This document shows, in pieces, positions 46,814-57,399 of a stretch of DNA of 64,000 nt (position 1 is the first letter of the stretch; every line of letters begins with the position of its first letter). Source of the DNA: Elmis aenea (taxonomy: Eukaryota > Arthropoda > Insecta > Coleoptera > Elmidae); assembly GCA_947652605.1 (NCBI GenBank), contig OX393579.1, forward strand, positions 46,568,970-46,632,969. Direction: 5' to 3'. The notes below the pieces were generated by a model that worked only from the letters and a program-made list of their open reading frames with translations, did no database searches and was not told the origin of the DNA. The translations under genes and the position numbers were made by a program.

Positions 46814-47713
46814 TAGAATAGGGCAACTTGGGACAGTAGGGCAACTTGGGACAGTAGGGTAATTTGGGACAAAATGATATTCTCACCTAAAAATTTTGTT
46901 TACAACTGTCAACTTTTGAGATAATCAAAGTTGCTTAGTAGAGTTTTAAAAGTATCATATAAGCTTAAAAAACGAATCAGTTTTTGAAATTACTACAAGA
47001 CGGTAAGTTGTTACATCCATTTTTTTAAATTAATATAAAATGGCCGAATTAAGAACTGTTTAAAATTTCTCTTGTACTTTTGTTCTGAAAATATACGTTT
47101 AATAATAAGTCTTGAATAACTTATCTCATTTTTTTATTTAATACTACCTATGTTCAAAAATGAATGATTGTCCGTTTTGGTGAACATTTTTGTTCAAAAA
47201 TTATTGTCTCATTAGTTTTTAATTCAATTAATATATTGAATCCTGCTTTGAAAAACTTTTTTACAAATGAGACAATCATTTTTAAACAGAGGTAGTACAA
47301 TTTTTTAAATTTTTCCAATCAAAATATCGTTTAGTTTAAAATTTTTGTAATTTGCGAATTAAAGTTTTATTTTCTTTATTTTTGATATTTTTTTTCATGT
47401 TGGATAATTGTGAAAGATCAATTTAATATAAAAAATATAATATACCTAACTGTCCCAAGTAGGACTTTATAGGCTAAACTTGAGTCAAACTACTGAAATT
47501 CATATGTGTCCCAAGTTGCCCGGTCTTAAGTATTACTTGGGACAGAAAGTTTTTTTTGTTGGTATCTTGTATATATACATATATATTTATTTTATATATA
47601 GAATATTGTTCATTGGCCACCCAATTACATAAAAAAATTCAAAGTTTTTAATTAAAAAATGAACGTGGTACACGCTTTTAAATGTTGAAACTGTCCCAAG
47701 TAGCCCCATTCTA
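46814..47713. mobile_element. 900-bp TIR element, TAGAATRGGGCNACTTGGGACAG ends
   Basis: TIRs TAGAATAGGGCAACTTGGGA and the complement of TCCCAAGTAGCCCCATTCTA, flanked by CCG on both sides (46811-46813, 47714-47716). The left end has three tandem GGGCAACTTGGGACAGTA-like units. An inner inverted pair (AATGAATGATTGTC / GACAATCATTTTTA) is present. No transposase. Confidence 0.75.
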
Positions 47714-47913
47714 CCGGTACACAAAAAACACGCTGGGGAAATCCCTGGTAACGACGCAGTCTGTACAGAATACAAAAATGAAAGAAAATTAATTAGCTAT
47801 CTATGAGATAATACTAGCTTTGTTTCGTTACTCAATATGCTTTACCTGAAAAGTAATCGCAATTTTGGATGCCTTTACATTGCCTTAACATCAGGACTAC
47901 CGGTTGTAGGGTA

Positions 47914-48798
47914 TAGGGTTTGTCGGTTTTTAAAAATCGGTTTTGAAAAACCGGTTTTTTTGAAAAAAGTTATGTATTCGAAAAACCGGTTTTTTTTAAC
48001 TAAAAAACCGGTTTTTAAGCCTAGATTTAACACGTAAAAAATAAATATCTACATAAAAATCTGTACACTTCTGCTTCATTTGCAAAATCCAAAAAACATT
48101 GTTACAAAAAAATCAAACGTATTTCCGCTGGCTTCAAGAACCGATGGATATAGTCAAGTTATCGGAAAAAATATTATCTAGAATTTACCCAAATTCTGCT
48201 ATAGAATTGGAAACAAATTTCGATGAAGATGAAGATATTAATTAAGGGTTTTTGGATTTGCTGTTTTTGTTAAAGGTTTCTCGATAAATCTAAGAATTGA
48301 TTTCTCCATCTCTTTTTTCAAGACATTGTTTTTTTCATTAAAGGCAGAATTTGCAGTATTTGAATCAACTAATAAGAGAATAAAGAATTTGGGCACACTG
48401 TTTGAAGCTTTAAAAACAGTAAGACTCAGCTCAATAGTCAGCGAACCAGTGTTTTCTGTATCTGGTAATTTTGTATCTCAAATACGAACCAGATTAAGTC
48501 ATGATTCCGTAAATGTTTTGTGTTTTTAAAATAATGTTTTCTAAAGAAAAAAGCAAATTAAAAAAATGCTATTTATGGTTTGTTGGAAGTTTAGAATTTT
48601 ATTTTAATTTGTTATCTTATTATTTGGTTTTATTTGAAATTTGTTTTATATTTTATAAAATTATGAAATATAAATTATTTTATTACGTTTTAATTGTTTT
48701 TTTTTTTAAACTATTCGAAAACCGGTTTTAACCGGTTTTTTGGAAAAACTGGTATTCGAAAACCGGTTTTTCAAAAGTCGGTTTTTGTATAAACCCTA
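47914..48798 (+). mobile_element. 885-bp hAT element with 8-bp TSD and dimerisation-domain remnant
   Basis: Ends TAGGGTTTGTCGGTTTTT and GTATAAACCCTA. Exact 8-bp duplications GTAGGGTA occur at 47906-47913 and 48799-48806. Both subterminal regions are packed with AAAACCGGTTTT words. The interior encodes the C-terminal part of a hAT transposase. Confidence 0.9.
48316..48560 (+). pseudogene. hAT transposase C-terminal (dimerisation) fragment
   Basis: The frame reads LKAEFAVFESTNKRIKNLGT, then LFEALKTVRLSSIVSEPVFS, then FVSQIRTRLSHDSVNVLCFLK. This is the hAT C-terminal signature (P.TS...ER.FS..G......R..LS......LLFL). The usual ER before FS is EP here. The catalytic part is deleted, leaving only a short upstream piece near 48130-48245. 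Confidence 0.75.
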
Positions 48799-49209
48799 GT
48801 AGGGTAAGCTTTGTATAAAAACGATAAAACTAATTTCATTTTGGTGCAAAAGATATCCTGTAACACTTCCTAAAAAATTATATATTAAAATCTAAATATT
48901 TTTAAAAAGTAAAGTCCATGAGTTAAAACGGATGAAACAAAATAGATGAAGGAAAATTCCTTACATTGTAAATAACTCAGAATGATCTTTTCCGTTGCAA
49001 AAGCACTTAAGCAAGATTATGCTAAGTTTCAGCGTTCCTCACAAACGAATTAAGGTATGATTTTAGCATTAAAAGCTTTAATTACATTCGATTGTTTTTT
49101 CAACAATCGACAATCCAGTTGTGTTGTAAGGCATTGCAAACGATTTTTATTGTCTAGCAAGAAATACTCAATTTGTACGGTTGTGAAATTATTATTTCGC
49201 CGTTTTCTA

Positions 49210-49353
49210 AAATGGTGCCTGTCCACCTGAGAGTAAACAACTCTCGATAGCAGCGTCGCCAAGGCTACAGCCAATCGCGAGTTACTCTCAGGGGCTGTAT
49301 CCTTGGCGACGCTGCTATCGAGAGTAGTTTACTCTCACGTGGAAAGGCACCAT
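49210..49353. mobile_element. GC-rich palindromic MITE (~144 bp)
   Basis: Arms AATGGTGCCTGTCCACCTGAG and the complement of its right copy. Inner arms ACTCTCGATAGCAGCGTCGCC / GGCGACGCTGCTATCGAGAGT are perfect over 20 bp. Confidence 0.8.
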
Positions 49354-49487
49354 AAGTCATTTTATTACAAATTTTAGAAGGCGCTGTTTGAGTTATGTTT
49401 TTCCACAAAGAATTCGCCTTATAACTGAAGGTCATTTAATTTGCTTCCATAACGTTTCAGACATTAGCTACAAAAAAAAAAGTTCTG

Positions 49488-50176
49488 ACAAGGGAGGGTC
49501 ACGATACGTTGTCGCTAGAATTTGATTAAGGCTGTGTTTATTGCATCAAGGACATCAAAACTAAATGTTTTCCAGAGTTATACGTACCACTGGCCATTTC
49601 GTTCGGAAAAATTGGTATAAAATGGTCATTTTTGCGATCGCGTTGGCCATGAAACCGTAAGGGATACAATCGAAATTCTTCTATTTACCGATGCGCGCAT
49701 CCTTCGCAAGTAAAATAGTGCAAAGTTTATGAAAAAATCTAAAACGGTTCCGGAAAAAACGTCAAAAACGAAACCCCTGCATAAGCGCTATGATTTGAGA
49801 GGTTGTGGTATATCTGTATATCTATGCAACTTGCATAGGCGTTTAATATAGGAAAACCCGTTTTTACAAACCTCTCGTTTTTTGCGTTTTTCTCTGGAAC
49901 CGTTTAAGATTTCTTCAAAAACTTTGCACCATTTTACTTGCAACGGATGCGCGCATTGTTAAATAGAAGAATTTCGATTTTGTCTATGACGGTTTCATGG
50001 CCAACGCGATTGCAAAAATTATTTTTATTATTAAGCTTTTCAGTTATTCCCCTATTTTTTTTCGAAGAAAATGGCCAGTGGCACGTAAAACTTTGCAAAA
50101 CATTTTGTTTTGATGTTTTTGATGCACACACTCTTAATCAAATTCTAGCGACAATGTATCGTGGCGTTCCCTGGCG
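49488..50176. mobile_element. ~690-bp foldback element, copy 2
   Basis: ACAAGGGAGGGTCACGATACG...; the right end TATCGTGGCGTTCCCTGG is slightly decayed. Collinear with 38215-38912, including GGCCATGAAACCGTAA and GTTTTTACAA blocks. The ORFs inside are arms of the palindrome, not genes. Confidence 0.85.
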
Positions 50177-50849
50177 AGGGTTGAAATAGACTGAAAATTT
50201 CCTAAATCGTAATCTCAGTTATTTTCAGTTATAAGGTGAATTGTTTATAGAAAAACAACTCAAACGGCTACGCTTCTTAAAGTTGTAAGAAAATGGCTTT
50301 AGAAAACGACGGAACATTACGTTAGGGATCACCAACGCTGTGGCCTTCTATTTGTGCGTTATTTTAGGTGGTAACTTTATACAGCAAGAGAATATTTTAT
50401 TTGCACATGACCCCCCTGTTCGGAGAGACCTTGTTTACACAGGAAATGTAAGCTATGACTACAGATCAAATTGGAATGAGTATTGTTATATAATACGTAC
50501 GTGTATACGTGACGCAATAACTCTAGACTACTGCTTAGAATTTATAATTAAGTCGACGTCAGTAATAAAATTCTTGGTTTTCTTAAAGTAAAATGACTAC
50601 CATTTCGGAATAAAAACATATTTGTCTTGTAAAAAGTTTAAACTGTTATTTACTCCAATTCTAACTTATGTGCAACAAATCGTTTGATTATTAAAGTGAT
50701 TAATTATTAATAAAATAAATTTAATTGAAAATCGTTTATGTTTTCTTCGAAGTATTTCTTGAGAAAACGCAAAAGCAGTTTTAAGATTCGCGTCGCTTTA
50801 TCAGTTGTAGTCTTGTTTATATTCCATAAAAAAATAAATAAACTGCAAT

Positions 50850-51507
50850 GGGTGATTCAAATTCGAGGGTGACCATGGGGATTTCGCTTATTACTGAAGA
50901 TAGAGGGTAGGTTTAAATTTGGCAAAGTTGCTAAATTTTATGCTTATCAATAATATCAAAACAAATTTGAAATATCTTCAACAGTTTTTGAAAAAAATGA
51001 AAAAATAACTTCGTTTTTTTTGCATGATTTTCATCTAGTTAGCTAGAATTGTTTCCTAATTTCTAAAATGTATTACACGATTATGTTATTTACATAAACA
51101 ACGTATTTATTTGAGAAAAAAAAATGTTTTCATTTATTCAACATATCTAATAACTGGATGAAAATCAAGTTTGTCGCCCATAAGAAATTAAAAAGTTAGT
51201 ACCTATGAAACAAAACGGAATCGGCTTAGCAAAAAATTGATGGCACCATTAAAAGTAACATAAAAAGTGGCCATGTAAGAGTTTTTACAGATTAAAAAAA
51301 ATTATAATTAAAAAAGTTATAGCAAAAAAACGAATTCTTGTTTTCAGTTTTTTAAAAGTTTTTCAAAAACAGTTAAGGGTATTTCAAATCTGTTTTGATG
51401 TTATTGATGAGCGTAAAATTTAGTAACTTTGCCAAATTTAAACCTACCCTCTCTCTTCAGTAATAAACGTGATTCCCATAGCCGCCCTCGACTTTGAATC
51501 ACACTGT
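50850..51507. mobile_element. ~660-bp foldback element
   Basis: Ends GGGTGATTCAAATTCGAGGG and the complement of CCCTCGACTTTGAATCACAC. The arms pair through TAGAGGGTAGGTTTAAATTTGG / CCAAATTTAAACCTACCCTC. A related but partial end lies at about 35875-35945 (CGAGGGCCACTATGGGGATC). Confidence 0.75.
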
Positions 51508-52129
51508 ATACATAAATAAGCGGTATTACAATTTAACATGTGTATTGGAAGAAAATAGAGTTTCAATCTTATTATAAGTTATTTTTTATCTTCTCATTAA
51601 AACTTTTACACGTTTAAGTTGAAGTTATGAAATCGATTGTTCATATTTATGATAAATGGAGCAAGCAGTTTGGTTTTAAAATTACTTGTTAAAGGAGGAA
51701 CAAAAAAATCGACTCAGCTCAACAAAAAACTCGAAAAGTGTGGATAAATCAAGATATCTGGCCGTTCAACTTTTATTTGTGTTTAAATAAAAGTTCTCAC
51801 GTAAAAATGTTGTACAGTTCCATTACTGTAATAAATCTTTTCTTTATATGCATAACAGTTTTCAGACAGCTTATTTATGCTGACTTCAAAATATTAAAAA
51901 AGTAATAAGTAACTACTAAAACTTTATCGGGAAAAATATAAATTGACGAGGCTTCAAGGTTAAAGAAACTAAAATGGGTTGATCCAAAACGATTTTACTT
52001 TTAAAACAGTCTGATCAAAATATTGCTTCTATTTATTCAGAGCACGACAAATCTCAGACGCTAAGTCGCCTTGGCGCCTAAAAATTTTGCAGTTGCGCCT
52101 AGAATTTTCAAGAAGTTATTGTGAACAAT

Positions 52130-52975
52130 AAGATTAACACAAACAAAACAAAAATACTAGAAATATTCCATAAATGTAGGACAAAGAACATAACACTGAA
52201 CTGAAAAAAAATTACCAACAGATGGTTTGAAAAATTTAGAAGACATTATTAAAGGTAGTTGTGCTTAAATGAAGAATATATCAGTATCAACAACGGAATT
52301 AAATCCACACCAAAATTGAACCAAACACTATGGAGGGGCTTTGTAAACCAGATCTTTCAATATTAAGAGCAATATATTTTGTACATAAACAAAGAAACAA
52401 ACAATAATTGAGGAGAATGGTAAATTGGAGGAAGATCTGAATAACAGAATAGCGGCAGCGACGAAATTTTACTACGCCACTAATAAATGTTTGATAAATA
52501 AGAAGAAAGAAACGAAGACGCGAGTTTTTAATGCAGAGTACGTACCCATTCTCACGTACAGTTCAGAAACTTGGACACTAACACAAAAACAAAGAATACA
52601 GGTACAGGAAATGAGATTTCTGAGAAGAGGGATGTAGACTGATAAAATCAGAAACGAAAAAATTCGAAATAACTTAGGAGTAACAGATATTAAGAAAAAG
52701 ATGGAGACGAATCAATAAAGATGGCTTGGACATCTACGCACATGCCAGAAAGTAGATACGCGAAAATAAAGATGGAGGGAAAAAGAAATAGAGGAAGACT
52801 AAGAATAAAATGGGAGAAAGAAGTGAGGCAGAAACTAGAAGAAAAAGGAGTCAGCTGGAGGCAAGCGCCACAATTAGATAACGATGTGAAGGAGTGTAGA
52901 AACAATACAGAAATAGAAAAGCAAACCTCGACACCGAAGGGTACAAGAGGAACCGATTAAGAAGAAGAAGATATT
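52130..52975 (+). mobile_element. 5'-truncated LINE 3' end
   Basis: The start reads KINTNKTKILEIF (end of the RT region). Then come ATKFYYATNKCLINKKKETK, LTYSSETWTLTQKQRIQVQE, MRFLRRGM, RWLGHLRT and RGRLRIKWEKEVRQKLEEKG. This is the conserved post-RT order of LINE ORF2, with stops and shifts. Third LINE type in the window. Confidence 0.8.
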
Positions 52976-53797
52976 TTGTACATAAAATATGAAAACCAAT
53001 CAAGGACACAAATCAAAACTACCGACAGCAGAGATGAAGCATCAAAGGCGAGTAGAAAGAATTACAAAGAGACAGCATCACAAACGTTAAGATTTGTAAA
53101 AGTCTTGTTTTAGTGTGCCTAAGGAAAAAAAATTAAAGATGAGGATTTTGATGTAGATAAACAAAATACAAACACTGACAAATATGAGGAGAATCTTGAA
53201 GAGCAAAAACAGTACGGAAAATATCAAAAAGACCAACCATGCTCTGGAACAAATCAATTGCCAAGGTTTTGGGAGAAAGAGGAACGCCATTAGACATCGA
53301 ACGCGAGAAAGTTGGAGAACATTTAGTAAGGCAACAGTGACTATTTAGGCCAGCCAGAATAAAGCATTCCTCCAAAACCTGTGCGAAGAAAAGAATTGTC
53401 TGGGTTTGTACTTTTAAAGTTTTGAATCCAAAGTGCTAGTTTTGCGTAATTTTAATATATCAGTGTGATTTCTAGTATTTTAGAAGTATATTTTACTATC
53501 AGTAGTTCTTGTTTAGATACGACAATCTAATTCCCGGAATGGCCGCGTATTGTCGTCTGTGTAGTGATTTTGTTGGAATCACTTGAGTAGTCGTGTTTGT
53601 ACATGTTATAACTAATGCGTTCCTAAACCTCAAGCAAATAGAACCAATCGTTAATGAGTTATTAGGAAAACTATACACTACTACGTGTGAACTTGGCGTA
53701 AAAATTAATGATCGAATTGGCGGCTGCATATGACCGATCTTTCTGCAAATAAGCACATATTTTTAAGACTAATTATCGGTAACGAAACTTTGTGCTT
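52976..53797. other. mostly non-coding stretch with a short unassigned open segment
   Basis: About 53173-53343 is open in one + strand frame (RILKSKNSTENIKKTNHALE...). It may be more LINE-derived sequence, but I do not recognise the family. Confidence 0.35.
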
Positions 53798-54049
53798 CCA
53801 GTACGACCCCGAAACGAAACACTAGAGCATGCAGGGGAATCACAGTGTTCACCACGCCCGAAAAACAAAGCTCTTTTGTCATACTCGCGATTCAAGACCT
53901 TGCTGGTGTTTTTCTTCGATTATACGGGAAAAGTTCACCATGCATTATTAAACAGGGACAAACGGTCAACCAACGATGTTATATGCAGGTGCTGAAAAGA
54001 TTACGAGATTCTATTCTTAAGAACTGGATCATCCATCACGACAAGGACC
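53798..54049 (+). pseudogene. mariner transposase, part 1
   Basis: Frame fragments: YDPET at the start; then, after a shift, FVILAIQDLAGVFLRLYGKS / VFFFDYTGKVHH, IKQGQTVNQRCYMQVLKRLR and NWIIHHDKDP. This is the first-to-second catalytic block of a DD34D mariner transposase (FDY.G.VHHE, QGQTVN, HHDNAP). At least two frameshifts. It continues at 54336. Confidence 0.85.
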
Positions 54050-54335
54050 CAAGCTATTGGCCACTCATCGGTTCACATGTGTACCGCTCGCGCGGTAGAC
54101 TGCTATAGGGAGATTGATCCCCTCTTCAGCCGTTAGAGGTACAAGGATAGTGGGTAAGGATGTAGATAGTCAAGGATGGGCAAGGATAGGTGAAAGTACT
54201 GCCACAGCATTTGCCTTAACTGTAGAGGAAACCACCTGAAACCTATGCAATGACGGTCGGCCCTAGGATTCGAACCCATTACCTACCGATTGCAAGTTAG
54301 GTTGTTAACACAACCGGCCACCGAATTCGATTAAA
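54050..54335 (-). mobile_element. tRNA-derived SINE-like insertion in mariner
   Basis: This segment interrupts the mariner protein between HHDKDP and TLIVRDVLAKK. On the - strand it starts near 54325 with TGGCCGGTTGT, an A-box-like sequence. About 40 nt later comes GGGTTCGAATCC, a perfect pol III B box (54272-54283), with a TGC triplet where a tRNA anticodon would be. The body has GTTTCAGGTGGTTTCCTCTA and GGCAAATGCTG. It looks like a tRNA-derived SINE; the 3' tail and target duplication are not obvious. Confidence 0.6.
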
Positions 54336-54607
54336 CACTCATTGTGAGAGACGTTCTGGCTAAAAAATCGATTAACCAATTGGATTATTCTGCATATTCA
54401 CCTGACTTGGCGTCCTGTGATTACCGTATGTTCCCAAAATTAAAGACGGCGCTAAAAGAACCAGAATTTTTAAATACCCGTGATATTCAGCGTAATGGAT
54501 AGAGGAAATCAAGTGCATTCCGGAACAAGAATTCCAGATCGGTTTGTAGAAATGGGAACACCGTCCAAATTAGTGTATAGATGCACAAGGGGACAACTTC
54601 GAAGGTA
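54336..54607 (+). pseudogene. mariner transposase, part 2
   Basis: Reads TLIVRDVLAKKSINQLDYSA, then YSPDLASCDYRMFPKLKTAL, which retains the third catalytic Asp in SCDY. After a shift it reads IKCIPEQEFQIGL, then CIDAQGDNFEGN, the usual mariner end. Downstream half of the 53798 copy, beyond the SINE-like insert. Confidence 0.85.
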
Positions 54608-54694
54608 ACAGCAGCCATTAATGTAAAATTCCGAATATTTATTTCATACAGATGCGTTCCGAGAATTAAATTGTCACACCTCATACATCAAATG

Positions 54695-54805
54695 GAAAAA
54701 GATTTAAAAAGAGTTGTTACAGGACAAAAAAACGTGAATAAAAAGTCAGCACAACTAAAAAATCCTACATCTAACTGTGAAAGAACTTAAGATTAAATTT
54801 AAAAA
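54695..54805 (+). repeat. short LINE 3' end, same family as 2280 and 44775
   Basis: AAAAAGTCAGCACAACTAAAAAATCCTACATCTAACTGTGAAAG corresponds in order to the 3' 100 bp of the other two copies, followed by an A-rich tail. Third and shortest copy. Sequence written here in pieces: TCAGCACAAC, CCTACA, CTAACTG. Confidence 0.65.
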
Positions 54806-55139
54806 AAAATTATTATTTAGTTGAATTTTAGTGAAGCAATTGCAACATCAAAGCAAGTAAAAACCGGTAAAGCTAATCTCTTAATTGCCATCGCACATTA
54901 ATTAACAAAGCAAACTCAAATTTCGCTAGATAGGAATTTCGTTCAAGTTCACAAATCCACACAAAACATTTTATCCGGCCTTTTGTCTTCCCTCTACGCC
55001 CTAAACAAATTTGTCGTCCGCTAACTTAACTTACAATGATTCACGTCTTGTCTTACAACGATGACAATATTCGCTCCAAATATTTGCAGCCGATATTGCT
55101 GAACAGTTAATAAAGGTCGTAAAATTTTATGATACTTAC

Positions 55140-55417
55140 CACGTATAATCTCTTCCAAATATCGCCCCATTCTCGAAGCACTAACGTGACTTCCCTTACT
55201 ACTGAGTCTTCTAAGGGCACGACACTCTCGAAGAGTCCTTCGTTATCAACTTTGCAGGGTTTTAGGTGTATGTATGATTGGGGAAAAATGCCTTTAACTG
55301 ATCTGTTTTTCGTAGAAAATCCTCTGTACCATCCCGAGCATTCTTCCAGGATTTGAACCGTTTCGCCGATTTCCAGGGATAGACCATGGCGTTTTTCTCC
55401 GCGCCAGTTGTATACGG
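55140..55417 (-). CDS. spg: DOCK-family exchange factor exon with SH3 domain, spg/DOCK3-4 type
   Basis: The acceptor TTTTTTTGCAG precedes 55417 and the donor GTAAGTATC follows 55140 on the - strand. The exon is 278 nt: two bases of a split Ala codon, then 92 open codons. The peptide shows an SH3 fold: AVYNW (ALYDY-like), [27 protein letters not shown]. It then has [12 protein letters not shown] and [11 protein letters not shown], as in DOCK proteins. In the family this N-terminal SH3 binds ELMO and regulates Rac/Rap activation. The phase implies an earlier exon ending in phase 1 that carries the initiator Met. I searched to 64000 and found none convincing, so it is probably beyond the window or too short to recognise. 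Confidence 0.88.
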
Positions 55418-55970
55418 CTGCAAAAAAACATTAAATATTTATTATAAGTAAATCAAAATTTAATATTTTAAAATACTTTTCCTTCTAATTACTAGACAAC
55501 AAAGGTGTTAAAACGTAAATTTCAAATTAGGTTTGGAAAAAAATTGTTTGCAAGTTGGTGCATGACCTAAAACTAATTTTAAGATGGAAAAAATTTCATA
55601 AAAACTCATTCGACACTAGATTGTAGCGATTACAGAGAGTAAAGCGGCCTTATTTTAAGAGTTACAAAAAAACTTCATAAGGAAAGATTGTTTACAATTT
55701 AAAAATACGACCAAAGGTTAAATTTTACGTTAAAATTTCAATTTTAATTTTTGAAGTAATTTTAAAGTCCAACTTAGTTTTAGGCCATGCACCAACTTTT
55801 CACAAGAATAAAATTTTCCGAGAAATCGATAATAAAAAAACTTTTCCTTTGTTGCAGAATTTTTGAAGTTTGAAACTACCTTCTATAAAAATCGAAAATA
55901 AAATTTTAACTTCAAATTTCGTATTAAGTCATATTTTTGGATGTCTGAACAATTTTTTAAAAGTCTTAAG
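55418..55970. other. non-coding stretch upstream of spg SH3 exon
   Basis: Presumed spg intron; nothing recognised. Confidence 0.45.
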
Positions 55971-56147
55971 CCCGTGTGACACGGTATACATTTCTGTATA
56001 GAAATCTGTACCAAGTATTATACAGAAAATCTTATATCGTGTCATACAGGTTTGTCGTACAAAATTCTGTATAGTTTCTTGCATGTACAAGCGTTCCATG
56101 CAGTTTCTTGTAAAGAAAATACTATAGCACTTGTCCTATTTTACCAT
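55971..56147. mobile_element. left end of a TTAA MITE (truncated)
   Basis: TTAA (55967-55970) followed by GCCCGTGTGACACGGTATAC and several TGTATAGAA/TTCTGTATA inverted words. The matching right end is missing; the next repeat begins at 56148. Confidence 0.5.
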
Positions 56148-56893
56148 CTCAATTTGCTCTTGTTAAGTAAAATTAATCGTGGAAATGCAATAATTTAAGA
56201 AATAAATGACGTTTTTGTCGTTAGTGAAGTCAACAGCCAGTTTTTCGATTTTCACGGCACACTATTTGCTTCAATAACGATTAGAAGAAAAATTATTGTC
56301 GAATATCTCAAAAAGTATGAGTTTTGGGTATAGGACATACTTAACAAAAAATGAAGCTCTCTTAAAGACAAATTCGATGACATACAAAAATATAGGGGTT
56401 TGCATTTGAAAAAATTGAGTTACGAGCTTTTGAAAATCATGGAAGTTGCCACCTATTTATGAACACCCTGTCTGCGTGATTCAATTTCGTATCGAGCGAA
56501 TAGAGCTATGTTTTCTGCATGTCCTTGCCAAATTACAACTCTGTGCTTCGAAAAATACTATCAGGAGAATTTTTTAAATAAAGACTTAAAACCTTAAAAA
56601 ATTTTGAAAATTATTTTTTTTTAGTGACAAGGCCGCATAAAAACCTGTAGTATGTTATATCGATGTAAAGCTAAAATGAAGGCGGTCAAGAATATTAAAT
56701 AAAAAATGGGGTGTTGTAATTGAAATATAAAAATTGCTATTGGTTCCAGAAAGGTGACTCACCCTGTGTATTTAAAAATATTTTTATCGTGTTCGGAACA
56801 AAAAAACTGCCAGGAATACCGTTTGAATCAACTTTCTTCTCAAACTGTTTAGCCACAAACGACCGATCCCCCACTAATGACTCACCCTGTATA
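56148..56893 (+). repeat. interspersed repeat, copy 2 (ends CTCACCCTGTA)
   Basis: Collinear with 5672-6416 over about 745 bp, including TTGGGTATAGGACATACTTAA, GAAGTTGCCACCTATTTAT and CCAGAAAGGT..ACTCACCCTGT. Here it is free-standing, so it helps define the unit that is nested in the hAT element at 5491-6659. Confidence 0.8.
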
Positions 56894-57399
56894 ATGCTTT
56901 AAAATCTCACTAATGTTTCATTTTAAAGGCAACGTAGACTTTGCAATTTTATGAGATAGGTTAGCCCCAATTCTCTTATTTATGGTTTGCCCTTAGTCAA
57001 ATAAATGACAATATTTGTCAAACTGACAGCATAGTATGTTTGGTGATCATAGTATTCTATTAAACCGTGTATTCTACACAGCTAAAAATCGACCGATGCC
57101 AATCGGCTTGGAGTTCTTGCACAAAATTTTGGTGTGCATTTTTATCTAAAATTTGGTATTTATTTGCTGTTTGGACAAATCTGTGGCGTCTTATTTTCCA
57201 AAAATATAACACCGAACATTAGAGAAACTGCATAAATATGACAAAAAATACGAACAAATTCTATCGATATAAGTTGCAAAACGTTACTGAATTAAAAATA
57301 TGTTATCTAATAACTTAAGCAATTTATCTAGCTTTTTAATAAAAATGTGTTAATTCTGGGATACTTTGAATCTCAACACAATTACATTAACAGATTCAT
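56894..57399. other. non-coding stretch
   Basis: Nothing recognised. Confidence 0.4.

Larger units (their letters stand above)
43793..55139 (-). other. spg intron between SH3 exon and next exon (11.3 kb)
   Basis: Bounded on the - strand by GTAAGT after 55140 and TTCAG before 43792. It contains the elements listed between 44775 and 54805. Unlisted parts (43793-44774, 45601-46813, 48807-49209, 50177-50849, 51508-52129, 54806-55139) show no gene. Confidence 0.75.

Noticed and set aside
49938..50189. Paired ORFs of 83 (+) and 65 (-) codons
   Set aside because: They are the arms of the foldback element 49488-50176, so open frames on both strands are a by-product of the palindrome.
54270..54330. 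A functional tRNA gene on the - strand
   Set aside because: Box B is perfect, but the acceptor and anticodon stems do not close convincingly; better explained as a SINE head.
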